A stretch of DNA of 64,000 nt from Pseudisothecium myosuroides (taxonomy: Eukaryota; Streptophyta; Bryopsida; Hypnales; Lembophyllaceae), in contig OX637292.1 of NCBI GenBank assembly GCA_951799445.1, positions 4,963,296 to 5,027,295 of the forward strand. The letters run 5' to 3'. Positions 63,673-64,000 of the stretch are shown in pieces. The translations under genes and the position numbers were made by a program. Numbering within the stretch: position 1 is the stretch's first letter; every line of letters begins with the position of its first letter. A model generated the notes under the pieces. The model made no database searches, was not told where the DNA came from, and worked only from the letters and a program-made list of their open reading frames with translations.

Positions 63673-64000
63673 TTCTATTTTGAGACTGGTGAAATTTTTG
63701 TATATTCTCATTAGTAAATGATAGGAGATTTCAATGCACCAAAGAATGCATCATATGGATACTATCCCTTGAAAAGATGCAAGCACATCTTGTTCCTCCA
63801 ATTTTCCTTCCCTTTGTTTTGAAAAAATTAAGAGCCATTGATCTTGGTTAAAAAAATTCCTCTCCCCTTTCCAATGTTGTTGATCTCTAATCTCTAATTA
63901 AAAAAGTAAACAATAGCCGTTGATTGCCATTGTGAGAAAGACAATCTTTGTCATTGGTGCTGAAAAGTCAATGATTTATTCAATGAAACCTCAAAGTATG
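63673..64000. other. Gene-less stretch to the window edge
   Basis: AT-rich; no gene or element boundary recognised. Confidence 0.4.

Overview
The window looks like nuclear DNA of a land plant. Its genes have short GT-AG introns and plant-specific products: a Golgi UDP-arabinose 4-epimerase (MUR4/UXE1 type), a plant F-box/kelch protein, a plant CCCH-KH-CCCH RNA-binding protein and a mitochondrial bL32 ribosomal protein. Short introns and divergent but full-length proteins would suit a bryophyte or other non-seed plant. That is an inference and the species cannot be fixed from the sequence.

Five protein-coding genes are supported. They are an F-box/kelch gene (minus, 7756-5501, 3 exons), the UDP-arabinose 4-epimerase (plus, 33119-38463, 10 coding exons, 419 aa), a proline-rich charged protein of unknown role (minus, 41737-40364, 2 exons, 280 aa), a single-exon bL32m gene (plus, 44396-44767, 123 aa) and a CCCH/KH gene (plus, 57969-59975, 3 exons, 345 aa). 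Exon joins were derived by hand from frame, GT-AG sites and family conservation. The genes do not form a pathway; they are independent housekeeping loci.

Most of the rest is AT-rich mobile-element debris. The main component is a set of TTAA-flanked elements without coding capacity, of about 200-980 bp, with ends beginning CCC or CC(C/T). They fall into at least six sequence families (called A, D, E, H, J, O here) with different interiors but similar ends, which suggests piggyBac-like MITEs mobilised by related transposases; no transposase is visible. A 71-bp tandem duplication at 45.8 kb preserves an empty site for one of them. Other TIR elements (B, F, G, I, K, L, M, R, a CACTA fold-back, a Stowaway-like element) are present, several nested in one another.

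A decayed Copia LTR retrotransposon lies at 8513-13789 on the minus strand. It has both LTRs, PBS, PPT, gag, and RT and RNase H remnants. It interrupts a short open frame at 8436 and itself contains two DNA elements. A block of about 3.6 kb at the left edge is repeated, with large indels, at 17.8-22.3 kb. Both the epimerase introns 3 and 8 carry copies of the same TIR element.

Region by region: 0-5 kb repeat block; 5.5-8 kb F-box gene; 8.5-13.8 kb Copia; 14-30 kb element-dense intergenic DNA; 31.5-38.5 kb epimerase gene; 40.3-41.8 kb proline-rich gene; 44.3-44.8 kb bL32m; 45-57 kb repeats and unassigned AT-rich DNA; 57-60 kb CCCH/KH gene; 60-64 kb gene-distal DNA and two more elements.
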